64,000 nucleotides of DNA, from NCBI GenBank assembly GCA_037013495.1, contig CM072801.1, forward strand, positions 104,043,816 to 104,107,815, in the 5' to 3' direction. Below the pieces are notes generated by a model. That model ran no database searches. It worked only from the letters and a program-made list of their open reading frames with translations, and was not told where the DNA came from. Position numbers and translations under genes: made by a program. Origin of the DNA: Hippophae tibetana (lineage: Eukaryota > Streptophyta > Magnoliopsida > Rosales > Elaeagnaceae). How positions within the stretch are numbered: position 1 is the first letter of the stretch; each line of letters opens with the position of its first letter. Positions 51,501 through 64,000 of this stretch are shown here, piece by piece.

Positions 51501-53122
51501 ACCATGAACTAAAAGGAATGAGAAAGATTGAATTGCTAAGAAAATGGTTAATATAATCAAATTTGAAGAATTAAGAACACGATTAGAAAACCACGCAAAA
51601 ATTGGAGACCAAACTATTAGACGTCGGAAAGAAGTGTAAGCGATGGAATTTGGGTTCTAAAAAGTGGACAAATGAACTATTTTTTACTTTATGTTTTTGC
51701 TAATTGAAATGAGTTTTGATTTGATATTTTATAATAGTCGTTTTGATGTATGACTTAAAAGTTATAACAGTTTAAAGTTGGAACCTCAATAAATAATTTC
51801 TTTTTTTTTTAAATTACGAACTCTAGAAATTTTGTTGTTTTTTTTATTCACGATCAAAGATTGGTTGAACGCCGAAAAAAAAGAAAAGGAAAATGATACA
51901 TTGAATTAAAAGAAATGTACGAAATGAAATGCAAATAAGAAAATTATGACAACAAAATCTAAATAAAACAAAAGACTTGTAGAAATATTTGTTTCTTTAA
52001 TTGTGATTTGTACCAAAAGAATGCAAAAAACAATAAAATGGAAACGTTTAGTATTTCTAAAATTCAAAAAATAGATATATTAAGAGAGATATACTATTTT
52101 GGGCAACCAAGACTTTGATACCAAATGATACGGATCTTTTATGCGGACCATTTTGGAAACCATGAACTCAAAGGAATGAGAAAGATTGAATTGCTAAGAA
52201 AATGGTTAATATAATCAATTTTGAACAATTAAGAACACGATTAGAAAACCACGCAAAAATGTGAGACCAAACTATTAGACGTCGGAAAGTAGTGTAAGCG
52301 ATGGAATTTGGGTTCTAAAAAGTGGACAAATGAACTATTTTTTACTTTATGTTTTTGCAAATTGAAATGAGTTTTGATTTGATATTTTATAATAGTCGTT
52401 TTGATTTATGACTTAAAAGTTATAACAGTTTAAAGTTGGATCCTCAATAAATAATTTTTTTTTTTTTTAAATTACGAACCCAAGAAATTTTGTTGTTTTT
52501 TTATTCAGGATCAAAGATTGGTTGAACGCCAAAAAAAAAAAAGGAAAATGATACATTGATTTAAAAGAAAAGTACGAAATGAAATGCAAATAAGAAAATT
52601 ATGACAACAAAATCTAAAGAAAACAAAAGGCTTGGAGAAATATTTGTTTCTTTAATTGTGATTTGGACCAAAAGAATGCAAAAAACAATAAAATGGAAAC
52701 GTTTAGTAAATCTAAAATTCAAAAAATAGATATATTAAGAGAGATATACTATTTTGGGCAACCAAGGCTACGATACCAGATGATACAGATCTTTTATGCC
52801 GACCATTTTGGAAACCATGAACTCAAAGGAATGAGAAAGATTGAATTGCTAAGAACATGGTTAATATAATCAAATTTGAAGAATTAAGAACACGATTAGA
52901 AAACCACGCAAAAATGTGAGACCAAACTATTAGACGTCGGAAGGTAGTGTAAGCGATGGAATTTGGGTTCTAAAAAGTGGACAACTGAACTATTTTTTAC
53001 TTTATGTTTTTGCTAATTGAAATGAGTTTAGATTTGATATTTTATAATAGTCGTTTTGATGTATGACTTAAAAGTTATAACAGTTTAAAGTTGGAACCTC
53101 AATAAATAATTTCTTTTTTTTT
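48528..53122 (+). repeat. G-G-U-P-G-U-P, second copy of the duplication
   Basis: Monomers start at 48528 (G), 49184 (G), 49842 (U), 50499 (P), 51153 (G), 51811 (U) and 52469 (P). The order and private variants match 41309-45880. Few differences have accumulated, for example aagagtgat at about 49458 and ctgcataaa at 51164, so the duplication is recent relative to the age of the subfamilies. Confidence 0.93.
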
Positions 53123-56100
53123 ACATTACGAACTGCAGAAATTTTTTGTTTTTTTTATTCACGATCAAAGATTGGTTGAACGCCGAAAAAAAAAGAAAAG
53201 GAAAATGATATATTGAATTAAAAGAAATGTACGAAATGAAATGCAAATAAGAAAATTATAACAACAAAATCTAAATAAAAAAAAGACTTGTAGAAATATT
53301 TGTTTCTTTAATTGTGATTTGGACCAAAAGAATGCAAAAAACAATTAAATGGAAACGTTTAGTAATTCTAAAATTCAAAAAATAGATATATTAAGAGAGA
53401 TATACTATTTTGGGCAACCAAGACTTCGATAGCAAATGATACGGATCTTTTATGCGGACCATTTTGGAAACCATGAACTAAAAGGAATGAGAAAGATTGA
53501 ATTGCTAAGAAAATGGTTAATATAATCAAATTTGAAGAATTAAGAACACGATTAGAAAACCACGCAAAAATTGGAGACCAAACTATTAGACGTCGGAAAG
53601 AAGTGTAAGCGATGGAATTTGGGTTCTAAAAAGTGGACAAATGAACTATTTTTTACTTAATGTTTTTGCTAATTGAAATGAGTTTTGATTTGATATTTTA
53701 TAATAGTCGTTTTGATGTATGACTTAAAAGTTATAACAGTTTAAAGTTGGAACCTCAATAAATAATTTCTTTTTTTTTTAAATTACGAACTCTAGAAATT
53801 TTGTTGTTTTTTTTATTCACGATCAAAGATTGGTTGAACGCCGAAAAAAAAGAAAAGGAAAATGATACATTGAATTAAAAGAAATGTACGAAATGAAATG
53901 CAAATAAGAAAATTATGACAACAAAATCTAAATAAAACAAAAGACTTGTAGAAATATTTGTTTCTTTAATTGTGATTTGTTCCAAAAGAATGAAAAAAAC
54001 AATAAAATGGAAACGTTTAGTATTTCTAAAATTCAAAAAATAGATATATTAAGAGAGATATATTATTTTGGGCAACCAAGACTTTGATACCAAATGATAC
54101 GGATCTTTTATGCGGACCATTTTGGAAACCATGAACTCAAAGGAATGAGAAAGATTGAATTGCTAAGAAAATGGTTAATATAATCAAATTTGAACAATTA
54201 AGAACACGATTATAAAACCACGCAAAAATGTGAGACCAAACTATTAGACGTCGGAAAGTAGTGTAAGCGATGGAATTTGGGTTCTAAAAAGTGGACAAAT
54301 GAACTATTTTTTACTTTATGTTTTTGCAAATTGAAATGAGTTTTGATTTGATATTTTATAATAGTCGTTTTGATTTATGACTTAAAAGTTATAACAGTTT
54401 AAAGTTGGATCCTCAATAAATATATATATTTTTTTTAAATTACGAACTCCAAAAATTTTGTTGTTTTTTTATTCAGGATCAAAGATCGGTTGAACGCCGA
54501 AAAAAAAGAAAAGGAAAATGATACATTGAATTTAAAGAAAAGTACGAAATGAAATGCAAATAAGAAAATTATGACAACAAAATCTAAAGAAAACAAAAGG
54601 CTTGGAGAAATATTTGTTTCTTTAATTGTGATTTGGACCAAAAGAATGCAAAAGACAATAAAATGGAAACGTTTAGTAAATCTAAAATTCAAAAAATAGA
54701 TATATTAAGAGAGATATACTATTTTGGGCAACCAAGGCTACGATACCAGATGATACAGATCTTTTATGCCGACCATTTTGGAAACCATGAACTCAAAGGA
54801 ATGAGAAAGATTGAATTGCTAAGAACATGGTTAATATAATCAAATATGAACAATTAAGAACACGATTAGAAAACCACGCAAAAATGTGAGACCAAACTAT
54901 TAGACGTCGGAAGGTAGTGTAAGCGATGGAATTTGGGTTCTAAAAAGTGGACAACTGAACTATTTTTTACTTTATGTTTTTGCTAATTGAAATGAGTTTA
55001 GATTTGATATTTTATAATAGTCGTTTTGATGTATCACTTAAAAGTTATAACAGTTTAAAGTTGGAACCTCAATAAATAATTTCTTTTTTTTTTAAATTAC
55101 GAACTCTAGAAATTTTGTTGTTTTTTTTATTCACGATCAAAGATTGGTTGAACGCCGAAAAAAAAGAAAAGGAAAATGATACATTGAATTAAAAGAAATG
55201 TACGAAATGAAATGCAAATAAGAAAATTATGACAACAAAATCTAAATAAAACAAAAGACTTGTAGAAATATTTGTTTCTTTAATTGTGATTTGTTCCAAA
55301 AGAATGCAAAAAACAATAAAATGGAAACGTTTAGTATTTCTAAAATTCAAAAAATAGATATATTAAGGGAGATATATTATTTTGGGCAACCAAGACTTTG
55401 ATACCAAATGATACGGATCTTTTATGCGGACCATTTTGGAAACCATGAACTCAAAGGAATGAGAAAGATTGAATTGCTAAGAAAATGGTTAATATAATCA
55501 AATTTGAACAATTAAGAACACGATTATAAAACCACGCAAAAATGTGAGACCAAACTATTAGACGTCGGAAAGTAGTGTAAGCGATGGAATTTGGGTTCTA
55601 AAAAGTGGACAAATGAACTATTTTTTACTTTATGTTTTTGCAAATTGAAATGAGTTTTGATTTGATATTTTATAATAGTCGTTTTGATTTATGACTTAAA
55701 AGTTATAACAGTTTAAAGTTGGATCCTCAATAAATATATTTTTTTTTTAAATTACGAACTCTAGAAATTTTGTTGTTTTTTTATTCAGGATCAAAGATCG
55801 GTTGAACGCCGAAAAAAAAGAAAAGGAAAATGATACATTGAATTTAAAGAAAAGTACGAAATGAAATGCAAATAAGAAAATTATGACAACAAAATCTAAA
55901 GAAAACAAAAGGCTTGGAGAAATATTTGTTTCTTTAATTGTGATTTGGACCAAAAGAATGCAAAAGACAATAAAATGGAAACGTTTAGTAAATTTAAAAT
56001 TCAAAAAATAGATATATTAAGAGAGATATACTATTTTGGGCAACCAAGGCTACGATACCAGATGATACAGATCTTTTATGCCGACCATTTTGGAAACCAT

Positions 56101-58375
56101 GAACTCAAAGGAATGAGAAAGATTGAATTGCTAAGAACATGGTTAATATAATCAAATATGAACAATTAAGAACACGATTAGAAAACCACGCAAAAATGTG
56201 AGACCAAACTATTAGACGTCGGAAGGTAGTGTAAGCGATGGAATTTGGGTTCTAAAAAGTGGACAACTGAACTATTTTTTACTTTATGTTTTTGCTAATT
56301 GAAATGAGTTTAGATTTGATATTTTATAATAGTCGTTTTGATGTATCACTTAAAAGTTATAACAGTTTAAAGTTGGAACCTCAATAAATAATTTGTTTTT
56401 TTTTACATTACGAACTCCAGAAATTTTGTTGTTTTTTTTATTCACGATCAAAGATTGGTTGAACGCCGAAAAAAAAGAAAAGGAAAATGATTCATTGAAT
56501 TAAAAGAAATGTACGAAATGAAATGCAAATAAGAAAATTATGACAACAAAATCTAAATAAAACAAAAGACTTGTAGAAATATTTGTTTCTTTAATTGTGA
56601 TTTGTACCAAAAGAATGCAAAAAACAATAAAATGGAAACGTTTAGTATTTCTAAAATTCAAAAAATAGATATATTAAGAGAGATATACTATTTTGGGCAA
56701 CCAAGACTTTGATACCAAATGATACGGATCTTTTATGCGGACCATTTTGGAAACCATGAACTCAAAGGAATGAGAAAGATTGAATTGCTAAGAAAATGGT
56801 TAATATAATCAATTTTGAACAATTAAGAACACGATTAGAAAACCACGCAAAAATGTGAGACCAAACTATTAGACGTCGGAAAGTAGTGTAAGCGATGGAA
56901 TTTGGGTTCTAAAAAGTGGACAAATGAACTATTTTTTACTTTATGTTTTTGCAAATTGAAATGAGTTTTGATTTGATATTTTATAATAGTCGTTTTGATT
57001 TATGACTTAAAAGTTATAACAGTTTAAAGTTGGATCCTCAATAAATAATTTCTTTTTTTTTACATTACGAACTGCAGAAATTTTGTTGTTTTTTTTATTC
57101 ACGATCAAAGATTGGTTGAACGCCGAAAAAAAAAGAAAAGGAAAATGATACATTGAATTAAAAGAAATGTACGAAATGAAATGCAAATAAGAAAATTATA
57201 ACAACAAAATCTAAATAAAAAAAAGACTTGTAGAAATATTTGTTTCTTTAATTGTGATTTGTTCCAAAAGAATGCAAAAAACAATAAAATGGAAACGTTT
57301 AGTATTTCTAAAATTCAAAAAATAGATATATTAAGGGAGATATATTATTTTGGGCAACCAAGACTTTGATACCAAATGATACGGATCTTTTATGCGGACC
57401 ATTTTGGAAACCATGAACTCAAAGGAATGAGAAAGATTGAATTGCTAAGAAAATGGTTAATATAATCAAATTTGAACAATTAAGAACACGATTATAAAAC
57501 CACGCAAAAATGTGAGACCAAACTATTAGACGTCGGAAAGTAGTGTAAGCGATGGAATTTGGGTTCTAAAAAGTGGACAAATGAACTATTTTTTACTTTA
57601 TGTTTTTGCAAATTGAAATGAGTTTTGATTTGATATTTTATAATAGTCGTTTTGATTTATGACTTAAAAGTTATAACAGTTTAAAGTTGGATCCTCAATA
57701 AATATATATATTTTTTTTAAATTACGAACTCCAAAAATTTTGTTGTTTTTTTATTCAGGATCAAAGATCGGTTGAACGCCGAAAAAAAAGAAAAGGAAAA
57801 TGATGCATTGAATTTAAAGAAAAGTACGAAATGAAATGCAAATAAGAAAATTATGACAACAAAATCTAAAGAAAACAAAAGGCTTGGAGAAATATTTGTT
57901 TCTTTAATTGTGATTTGGACCAAAAGAATGCAAAAGACAATAAAATGGAAACGTTTAGTAAATCTAAAATTCAAAAAATAGATATATTAAGAGAGATATA
58001 CTATTTTGGGCAACCAAGGCTACGATACCAGATGATACAGATCTTTTATGCCGACCATTTTGGAAACCATGAACTCAAAGGAATGAGAAAGATTGAATTG
58101 CTAAGAACATGGTTAATATAATCAAATATGAACAATTAAGAACACGATTAGAAAACCACGCAAAAATGTGAGACCAAACTATTAGACGTCGGAAGGTAGT
58201 GTAAGCGATGGAATTTGGGTTCTAAAAAGTGGACAACTGAACTATTTTTTACTTTATGTTTTTGCTAATTGAAATGAGTTTAGATTTGATATTTTATAAT
58301 AGTCGTTTTGATGTATCACTTAAAAGTTATAACAGTTTAAAGTTGGAACCTCAATAAATAATTTCTTTTTTTTTT
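53123..58375 (+). repeat. Mixed dimer domain, first copy of a 2.8-kb duplication
   Basis: Monomers start at 53123 (G), 53780 (U), 54437 (C), 55094 (U), 55749 (C), 56405 (V), 57062 (G head with U body) and 57719 (C). From 54437 to about 57255 the sequence recurs at 57719-60537, offset 3282 bp. Both copies share ctccaaaaatttt in the first C, attaagggag in the U, and gattcattg in the V monomer. The C copy at 55749 has private aaatttaaaattc, which changes Ser to Phe in the reading frame. Confidence 0.92.
57062..57718 (+). repeat. Mosaic monomer: G head joined to U body
   Basis: The head acattacgaactgcag through aaataaaaaaaagacttg matches G type and equals the head at 60344. At tgttccaaaag (about 57259) it switches to a U body with attaagggag, a variant otherwise restricted to the U copies at 55094 and 58376. 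The switch point marks one boundary of the 3282-bp duplication. Confidence 0.8.
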
Positions 58376-61300
58376 AAATTACGAACTCTAGAAATTTTGT
58401 TGTTTTTTTTATTCACGATCAAAGATTGGTTGAACGCCGAAAAAAAAGAAAAGGAAAATGATACATTGAATTAAAAGAAATGTACGAAATGAAATGCAAA
58501 TAAGAAAATTATGACAACAAAATCTAAATAAAACAAAAGACTTGTAGAAATATTTGTTTCTTTAATTGTGATTTGTTCCAAAAGAATGCAAAAAACAATA
58601 AAATGGAAACGTTTAGTATTTCTAAAATTCAAAAAATAGATATATTAAGGGAGATATATTATTTTGGGCAACCAAGACTTTGATACCAAATGATACGGAT
58701 CTTTTATGCGGACCATTTTGGAAACCATGAACTCAAAGGAATGAGAAAGATTGAATTGCTAAGAAAATGGTTAATATAATCAAATTTGAACAATTAAGAA
58801 CACGATTATAAAACCACGCAAAAATGTGAGACCAAACTATTAGACGTCGGAAAGTAGTGTAAGCGATGGAATTTGGGTTCTAAAAAGTGGACAAATGAAC
58901 TATTTTTTACTTTATGTTTTTGCAAATTGAAATGAGTTTTGATTTGATATTTTATAATAGTCGTTTTGATTTATGACTTAAAAGTTATAACAGTTTAAAG
59001 TTGGATCCTCAATAAATATATTTTTTTTTTAAATTACGAACTCTAGAAATTTTGTTGTTTTTTTATTCAGGATCAAAGATCGGTTGAACGCCGAAAAAAA
59101 AGAAAAGGAAAATGATACATTGAATTTAAAGAAAAGTACGAAATGAAATGCAAATAAGAAAATTATGACAACAAAATCTAAAGAAAACAAAAGGCTTGGA
59201 GAAATATTTGTTTCTTTAATTGTGATTTGGACCAAAAGAATGCAAAAGACAATAAAATGGAAACGTTTAGTAAATCTAAAATTCAAAAAATAGATATATT
59301 AAGAGAGATATACTATTTTGGGCAACCAAGGCTACGATACCAGATGATACAGATCTTTTATGCCGACCATTTTGGAAACCATGAACTCAAAGGAATGAGA
59401 AAGATTGAATTGCTAAGAACATGGTTAATATAATCAAATATGAACAATTAAGAACACGATTAGAAAACCACGCAAAAATGTGAGACCAAACTATTAGACG
59501 TCGGAAGGTAGTGTAAGCGATGGAATTTGGGTTCTAAAAAGTGGACAACTGAACTATTTTTTACTTTATGTTTTTGCTAATTGAAATGAGTTTAGATTTG
59601 ATATTTTATAATAGTCGTTTTGATGTATCACTTAAAAGTTATAACAGTTTAAAGTTGGAACCTCAATAAATAATTTGTTTTTTTTTACATTACGAACTCC
59701 AGAAATTTTGTTGTTTTTTTTATTCACGATCAAAGATTGGTTGAACGCCGAAAAAAAAGAAAAGGAAAATGATTCATTGAATTAAAAGAAATGTACGAAA
59801 TGAAATGCAAATAAGAAAATTATGACAACAAAATCTAAATAAAACAAAAGACTTGTAGAAATATTTGTTTCTTTAATTGTGATTTGTACCAAAAGAATGC
59901 AAAAAACAATAAAATGGAAACGTTTAGTATTTCTAAAATTCAAAAAATAGATATATTAAGAGAGATATACTATTTTGGGCAACCAAGACTTTGATACCAA
60001 ATGATACGGATCTTTTATGCGGACCATTTTGGAAACCATGAACTCAAAGGAATGAGAAAGATTGAATTGCTAAGAAAATGGTTAATATAATCAATTTTGA
60101 ACAATTAAGAACACGATTAGAAAACCACGCAAAAATGTGAGACCAAACTATTAGACGTCGGAAAGTAGTGTAAGCGATGGAATTTGGGTTCTAAAAAGTG
60201 GACAAATGAACTATTTTTTACTTTATGTTTTTGCAAATTGAAATGAGTTTTGATTTGATATTTTATAATAGTCGTTTTGATTTATGACTTAAAAGTTATA
60301 ACAGTTTAAAGTTGGATCCTCAATAAATAATTTCTTTTTTTTTACATTACGAACTGCAGAAATTTTGTTGTTTTTTTTATTCACGATCAAAGATTGGTTG
60401 AACGCCGAAAAAAAAAGAAAAGGAAAATGATACATTGAATTAAAAGAAATGTACGAAATGAAATGCAAATAAGAAAATTATAACAACAAAATCTAAATAA
60501 AAAAAAGACTTGTAGAAATATTTGTTTCTTTAATTGTGATTTGGACCAAAAGAATGCAAAAAACAATTAAATGGAAACGTTTAGTAATTCTAAAATTCAA
60601 AAAATAGATATATTAAGAGAGATATACTATTTTGGGCAACCAAGACTTCGATAGCAAATGATACGGATCTTTTATGCGGACCATTTTGGAAACCATGAAC
60701 TAAAAGGAATGAGAAAGATTGAATTGCTAAGAAAATGGTTAATATAATCAAATTTGAACAATTAATAACACGATTAGAAAACCACGCAAAAATTGGAGAC
60801 CAAACTATTAGACGTCGGAAAGTAGTGTAAGCGATGGAATTTGGGTTCTAAAAAGTGGACAACTGAACTATTTTTTACTTTATGTTTTTGCTAATTGAAA
60901 TGAGTTTTGATTTGATATTTTATAATAGTCGTTTTGATGTATGTCTTAAAAGTTATAACAGTTTAAAGTTGGAACCTCAATAAATAATTTCTTTTTTTTT
61001 TAAATTACGAACTCTAGAAATTTTGTTGTTTTTTTTATTCACGATCAAAGATTGGTTGAACGCCGAAAAAAAAGAAAAGGAAAATGATACATTGAATTAA
61101 AAGAAATGTACGAAATGAAATGCAAATAAGAAAATTATGACAACAAAATCTAAATAAAACAAAAGACTTGTAGAAATATTTGTTTCTTTAATTGTGATTT
61201 GTTCCAAAAGAATGAAAAAAACAATAAAATGGAAACGTTTAGTATTTCTAAAATTCAAAAAATAGATATATTAAGAGAGATATATTATTTTGGGCAACCA

Positions 61301-64000
61301 AGACTTTGATACCAAATGATACGGATCTTTTATGCGGACCATTTTGGAAACCATGAACTCAAAGGAATGAGAAAGATTGAATTGCTAAGAAAATGGTTAA
61401 TATAATCAAATTTGAACAATTAAGAACACGATTATAAAACCACGCAAAAATGTGAGACCAAACTATTAGACGTCGGAAAGTAGTGTAAGCGATGGAATTT
61501 GGGTTCTAAAAAGTGGACAAATGAACTATTTTTTACTTTATGTTTTTGCAAATTGAAATGAGTTTTGATTTGATATTTTATGATAGTCGTTTTGATTTAT
61601 GACTTAAAAGTTATAACAGTTTAAAGTTGGATCCTCAATAAATATATATTTTTTTTTAAATTACGAACTCCAGAAATTTTGTTGTTTTTTTATTCAGGAT
61701 CAAAGATCGGTTGAACGCCGAAAAAAAAGAAAAGGAAAATGATACATTGAATTTAAAGAAAAGTACGAAATGAAATGCAAATAAGAAAATTATGACAACA
61801 AAATCTAAAGAAAACAAAAGCCTTGGAGAAATATTTGTTTCTTTAATTGTGATTTGGACCAAAAGAATGCAAAAGACAATAAAATGGAAACGTTTAGTAA
61901 ATCTAAAATTCAAAAAATAGATATATTAAGAGAGATATACTATTTTGGGCAACCAAGGCTACGATACCAGATGATACAGATCTTTTATGCCGACCATTTT
62001 GGAAACCATGAACTCAAAGGAATGAGAAAGATTGAATTGCTAAGAACATGGTTAATATAATCAAATATGAACAATTAAGAACACGATTAGAAAACCACGC
62101 AAAAATGTGAGACCAAACTATTAGACGTCGGAAGGTAGTGTAAGCGATGGAATTTGGGTTCTAAAAAGTGGACAACTGAACTATTTTTTACTTTATGTTT
62201 TTGCTAATTGAAATGAGTTTAGATTTGATATTTTATAATAGTCGTTTTGATGTATCACTTAAAAGTTATAACAGTTTAAAGTTGGAACCTCAATAAATAA
62301 TTTGTTTTTTTTTACATTACGAACTCCAGAAATTTTGTTGTTTTTTTTATTCACGATCAAAGATTGGTTGAACGCCGAAAAAAAAGAAAAGGAAAATGAT
62401 ACATTGAATGAAAAGAAATGTACGAAATGAAATGCAAATAAGAAAATTATGACAACAAAATCTAAATAAAACAAAAGACTTGTAGAAATATTTGTTTCTT
62501 TAATTGTGATTTGTACCAAAAGAATGCAAAAAACAATAAAATGGAAACGTTTAGTATTTCTAAAATTCAAAAAATAGATAAATTAAGAGAGATATACTAT
62601 TTTGGGCAACCAAGACTTTGATACCAAATGATACGGATCTTTTATGCGGACCATTTTGGAAACCATGAACTCAAAGGAATGAGAAAGATTGAATTGCTAA
62701 GAACATGGTTAATATAATCAAATATGAACAATTAAGAACACGATTAGAAAACCACGCAAAAATGTGAGACCAAACTATTAGACGTCGGAATGTAGTGTAA
62801 GCGATGGAATTTGGGTTCTAAAAAGTGGACAAATGAACTATTTTTTACTTTATGTTTTTGAAAATTGAAATGAGTTTTGATTTGATATTTTATAATAGTC
62901 GTTTTGATTTATGACTTAAAAGTTATAACAGTTTAAAGTTGGATCCTCAATAAATAATTTTTTTTTTTTTTAAATTACGAACCCCAGAAATTTTGTTGTT
63001 TTTTTATTCAGGATCAAAGATTGGTTGAACGCCAAAAAAAAAAAGGAAAATGATACATTGATTTAAAAGAAAAGTACGAAATGAAATGCAAATAAGAAAA
63101 TTATGACAACAAAATCTAAAGAAAACAAAAGGCTTGGAGAAATATTTGTTTCTTTAATTGTGATTTGGACCAAAAGAATGCAAAAAACAATAAAATGGAA
63201 ACGTTTAGTAAATCTAAAATTCAAAAAATAGATATATTAAGAGAGATATACTATTTTGGGCAACCAAGGCTACGATACCAGATGATACAGATCTTTTATG
63301 CCGACCATTTTGGAAACCATGAACTCAAAGGAATGAGAAAGATTGAATTGCTAAGAACATGGTTAATATAATCAAATTTGAAGAATTAAGAACACGATTA
63401 GAAAACCACGCAAAAATGTGAGACCAAACTATTAGACGTCGGAAGGTAGTGTAAGCGATGGAATTTGGGTTCTAAAAAGTGGACAACTGAACTATTTTTT
63501 ACTTTATGTTTTTGCTAATTGAAATGAGTTTAGATTTGATATTTTATAATAGTCGTTTTGATGTATCACTTAAAAGTTATAACAGTTTAAAGTTGGAACC
63601 TCAATAAATAATTTGTTTTTTTTTACATTACGAACTCCAGAAATTTTGTTGTTTTTTTTATTCACGATCAAAGATTGGTTGAACGCCGAAAAAAAAGAAA
63701 AGGAAAATGATACATTGAATGAAAAGAAATGTACGAAATGAAATGCAAATAAGAAAATTATGACAACAAAATCTAAATAAAACAAAAGACTTGTAGAAAT
63801 ATTTGTTTCTTTAATTGTGATTTGTACCAAAAGAATGCAAAAAACAATAAAATGGAAACGTTTAGTATTTCTAAAATTCAAAAAATAGACAAATTAAGAG
63901 AGATATACTATTTTGGGCAACCAAGACTTTGATACCAAATGATACGGATCTTTTATGCGGACCATTTTGGAAACCATGAACTCAAAGGAATGAGAAAGAT
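58376..64000 (+). repeat. Right mixed domain, array continues beyond the window
   Basis: Monomers start at 58376 (U), 59031 (C), 59687 (V), 60344 (G), 61002 (U), 61658 (C), 62314 (V), 62972 (P) and 63625 (V, cut by the window edge at 376 bp). V copies at 62314 and 63625 share gaatgaaaagaaatg and an altered ataga-aaattaag, so the last unit is a V-P dimer repeated at 1311 bp. The array evidently continues past base 64000. Confidence 0.92.

Larger units (their letters stand above)
1..64000 (+). repeat. Satellite DNA array, ~656-bp monomer, 98 copies
   Basis: The same ~656-bp unit recurs head to tail across the entire window with no other sequence between copies. Each copy has, in order: a junction poly-T run (about 8-16 T); the head aaattacgaac or acattacgaac; a second T run; the stretch gatcaaagat-tggttgaacgcc; an A run; an A-rich segment of about 120 bp; a short reading frame on the + strand; gacgtc; a T-rich tail with gttataac; and aataaa before the next T run. 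All copies share one orientation. Composition is strongly AT-rich, with + strand A-rich in the first half and T-rich at the tail. The higher-order alternation of subfamilies and the near identity of copies are typical of eukaryotic satellites maintained by unequal exchange and conversion. Neither edge of the window reaches the end of the array. The satellite family and host are not identified. Confidence 0.99.

Noticed and set aside
1-64000. Protein-coding gene family of 38-41 small genes
   Set aside because: The open frames are part of a homogenised satellite and no promoter or recognised protein family is visible. Conservation among copies can come from homogenisation alone.
1-64000. CRISPR array
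   Set aside because: The repeat is about 656 bp with no spacers; all sequence belongs to the repeat.
1-64000. Tandem array of mobile elements
   Set aside because: I see no terminal inverted repeats, target-site duplications, transposase or reverse transcriptase motifs, and all copies abut in one orientation.
1-64000. Assembly artefact as the source of the whole array
   Set aside because: Private variants, mosaics and several different duplication lags are hard to produce by assembly error, although individual block duplications still deserve read-level confirmation.

Overview
The whole window is one uninterrupted tandem-repeat (satellite DNA) array. I count 98 head-to-tail copies, all in the same orientation, of an AT-rich monomer of about 656 bp: 97 complete copies and a 376-bp partial one at the right edge. 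Monomer boundaries are placed just after the poly-T run, at the motif acattacgaac or aaattacgaac. Mean length from 1 to 63624 is 655.9 bp, and length changes fall almost entirely in homopolymer runs. There is no recognisable conserved gene, RNA gene, transposon insertion, CRISPR array or unique spacer. A long, regular array with higher-order organisation indicates a eukaryotic nuclear genome, probably a centromeric, pericentromeric or other heterochromatic block. The sequence does not allow a taxon to be named.

Monomers fall into five subfamilies that I name here from their heads and diagnostic bases: G (acattac..ctgcag), U (aaattac..tctaga), V (acattac..ctccag with a U- or G-like body), P (aaattac..cccag, ccaag or occasionally ctccag, with ttggttgaacgccaaaaa) and C (aaattac..ctccag with gatcggttgaacgccg). 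G, U and V form a 'broken-ORF' class; P and C form an 'open-ORF' class. Between-class divergence is roughly 5% by eye, and within-subfamily divergence is about 1% or less. The two classes alternate, giving a dimeric higher-order repeat (about 1311 bp) over much of 3.3-6.5 kb and 12.5-32.8 kb, and trimers (about 1968 bp; V-P-U or G-U-P) at 6.6-10.5, 36.7-38.7, 42-46 and 49-53 kb. Mixed dimers and mosaic monomers fill the rest.

Layout: 1-3279 mixed G,U,P,V,U; 3280-6555 dimers; 6556-11808 V-P-U trimers ending in mosaics; 11809-16397 dimers broken by a C-C junction; 16398-28200 regular G-C dimers; 27545-32781 G-P-G-C tetramers; 32782-36719 V-P then G-U pairs; 36720-39339 V-P-U plus one divergent monomer; 39340-41308 C-U-C; 41309-45902 G-G-U-P-G-U-P; 45903-48527 two near-identical U-C dimers; 48528-53122 a second copy of G-G-U-P-G-U-P; 53123-64000 mixed dimers and V-containing units. 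Rare private variants shared at fixed offsets (1311, 1313, 1966, 1969, 2618, 3282, 5246, 6557, 7219 and 10497 bp) show repeated local segmental duplication by whole numbers of monomers.

The most interesting internal feature is a 58-codon ATG-started reading frame on the + strand, open in 41 of the 98 monomers and interrupted in the others. Differences between open and broken classes lie mainly at third codon positions, which hints that the monomer derives from a once-coding sequence. A second 31-codon frame overlaps its end. I recognise neither product, and translation is not established.
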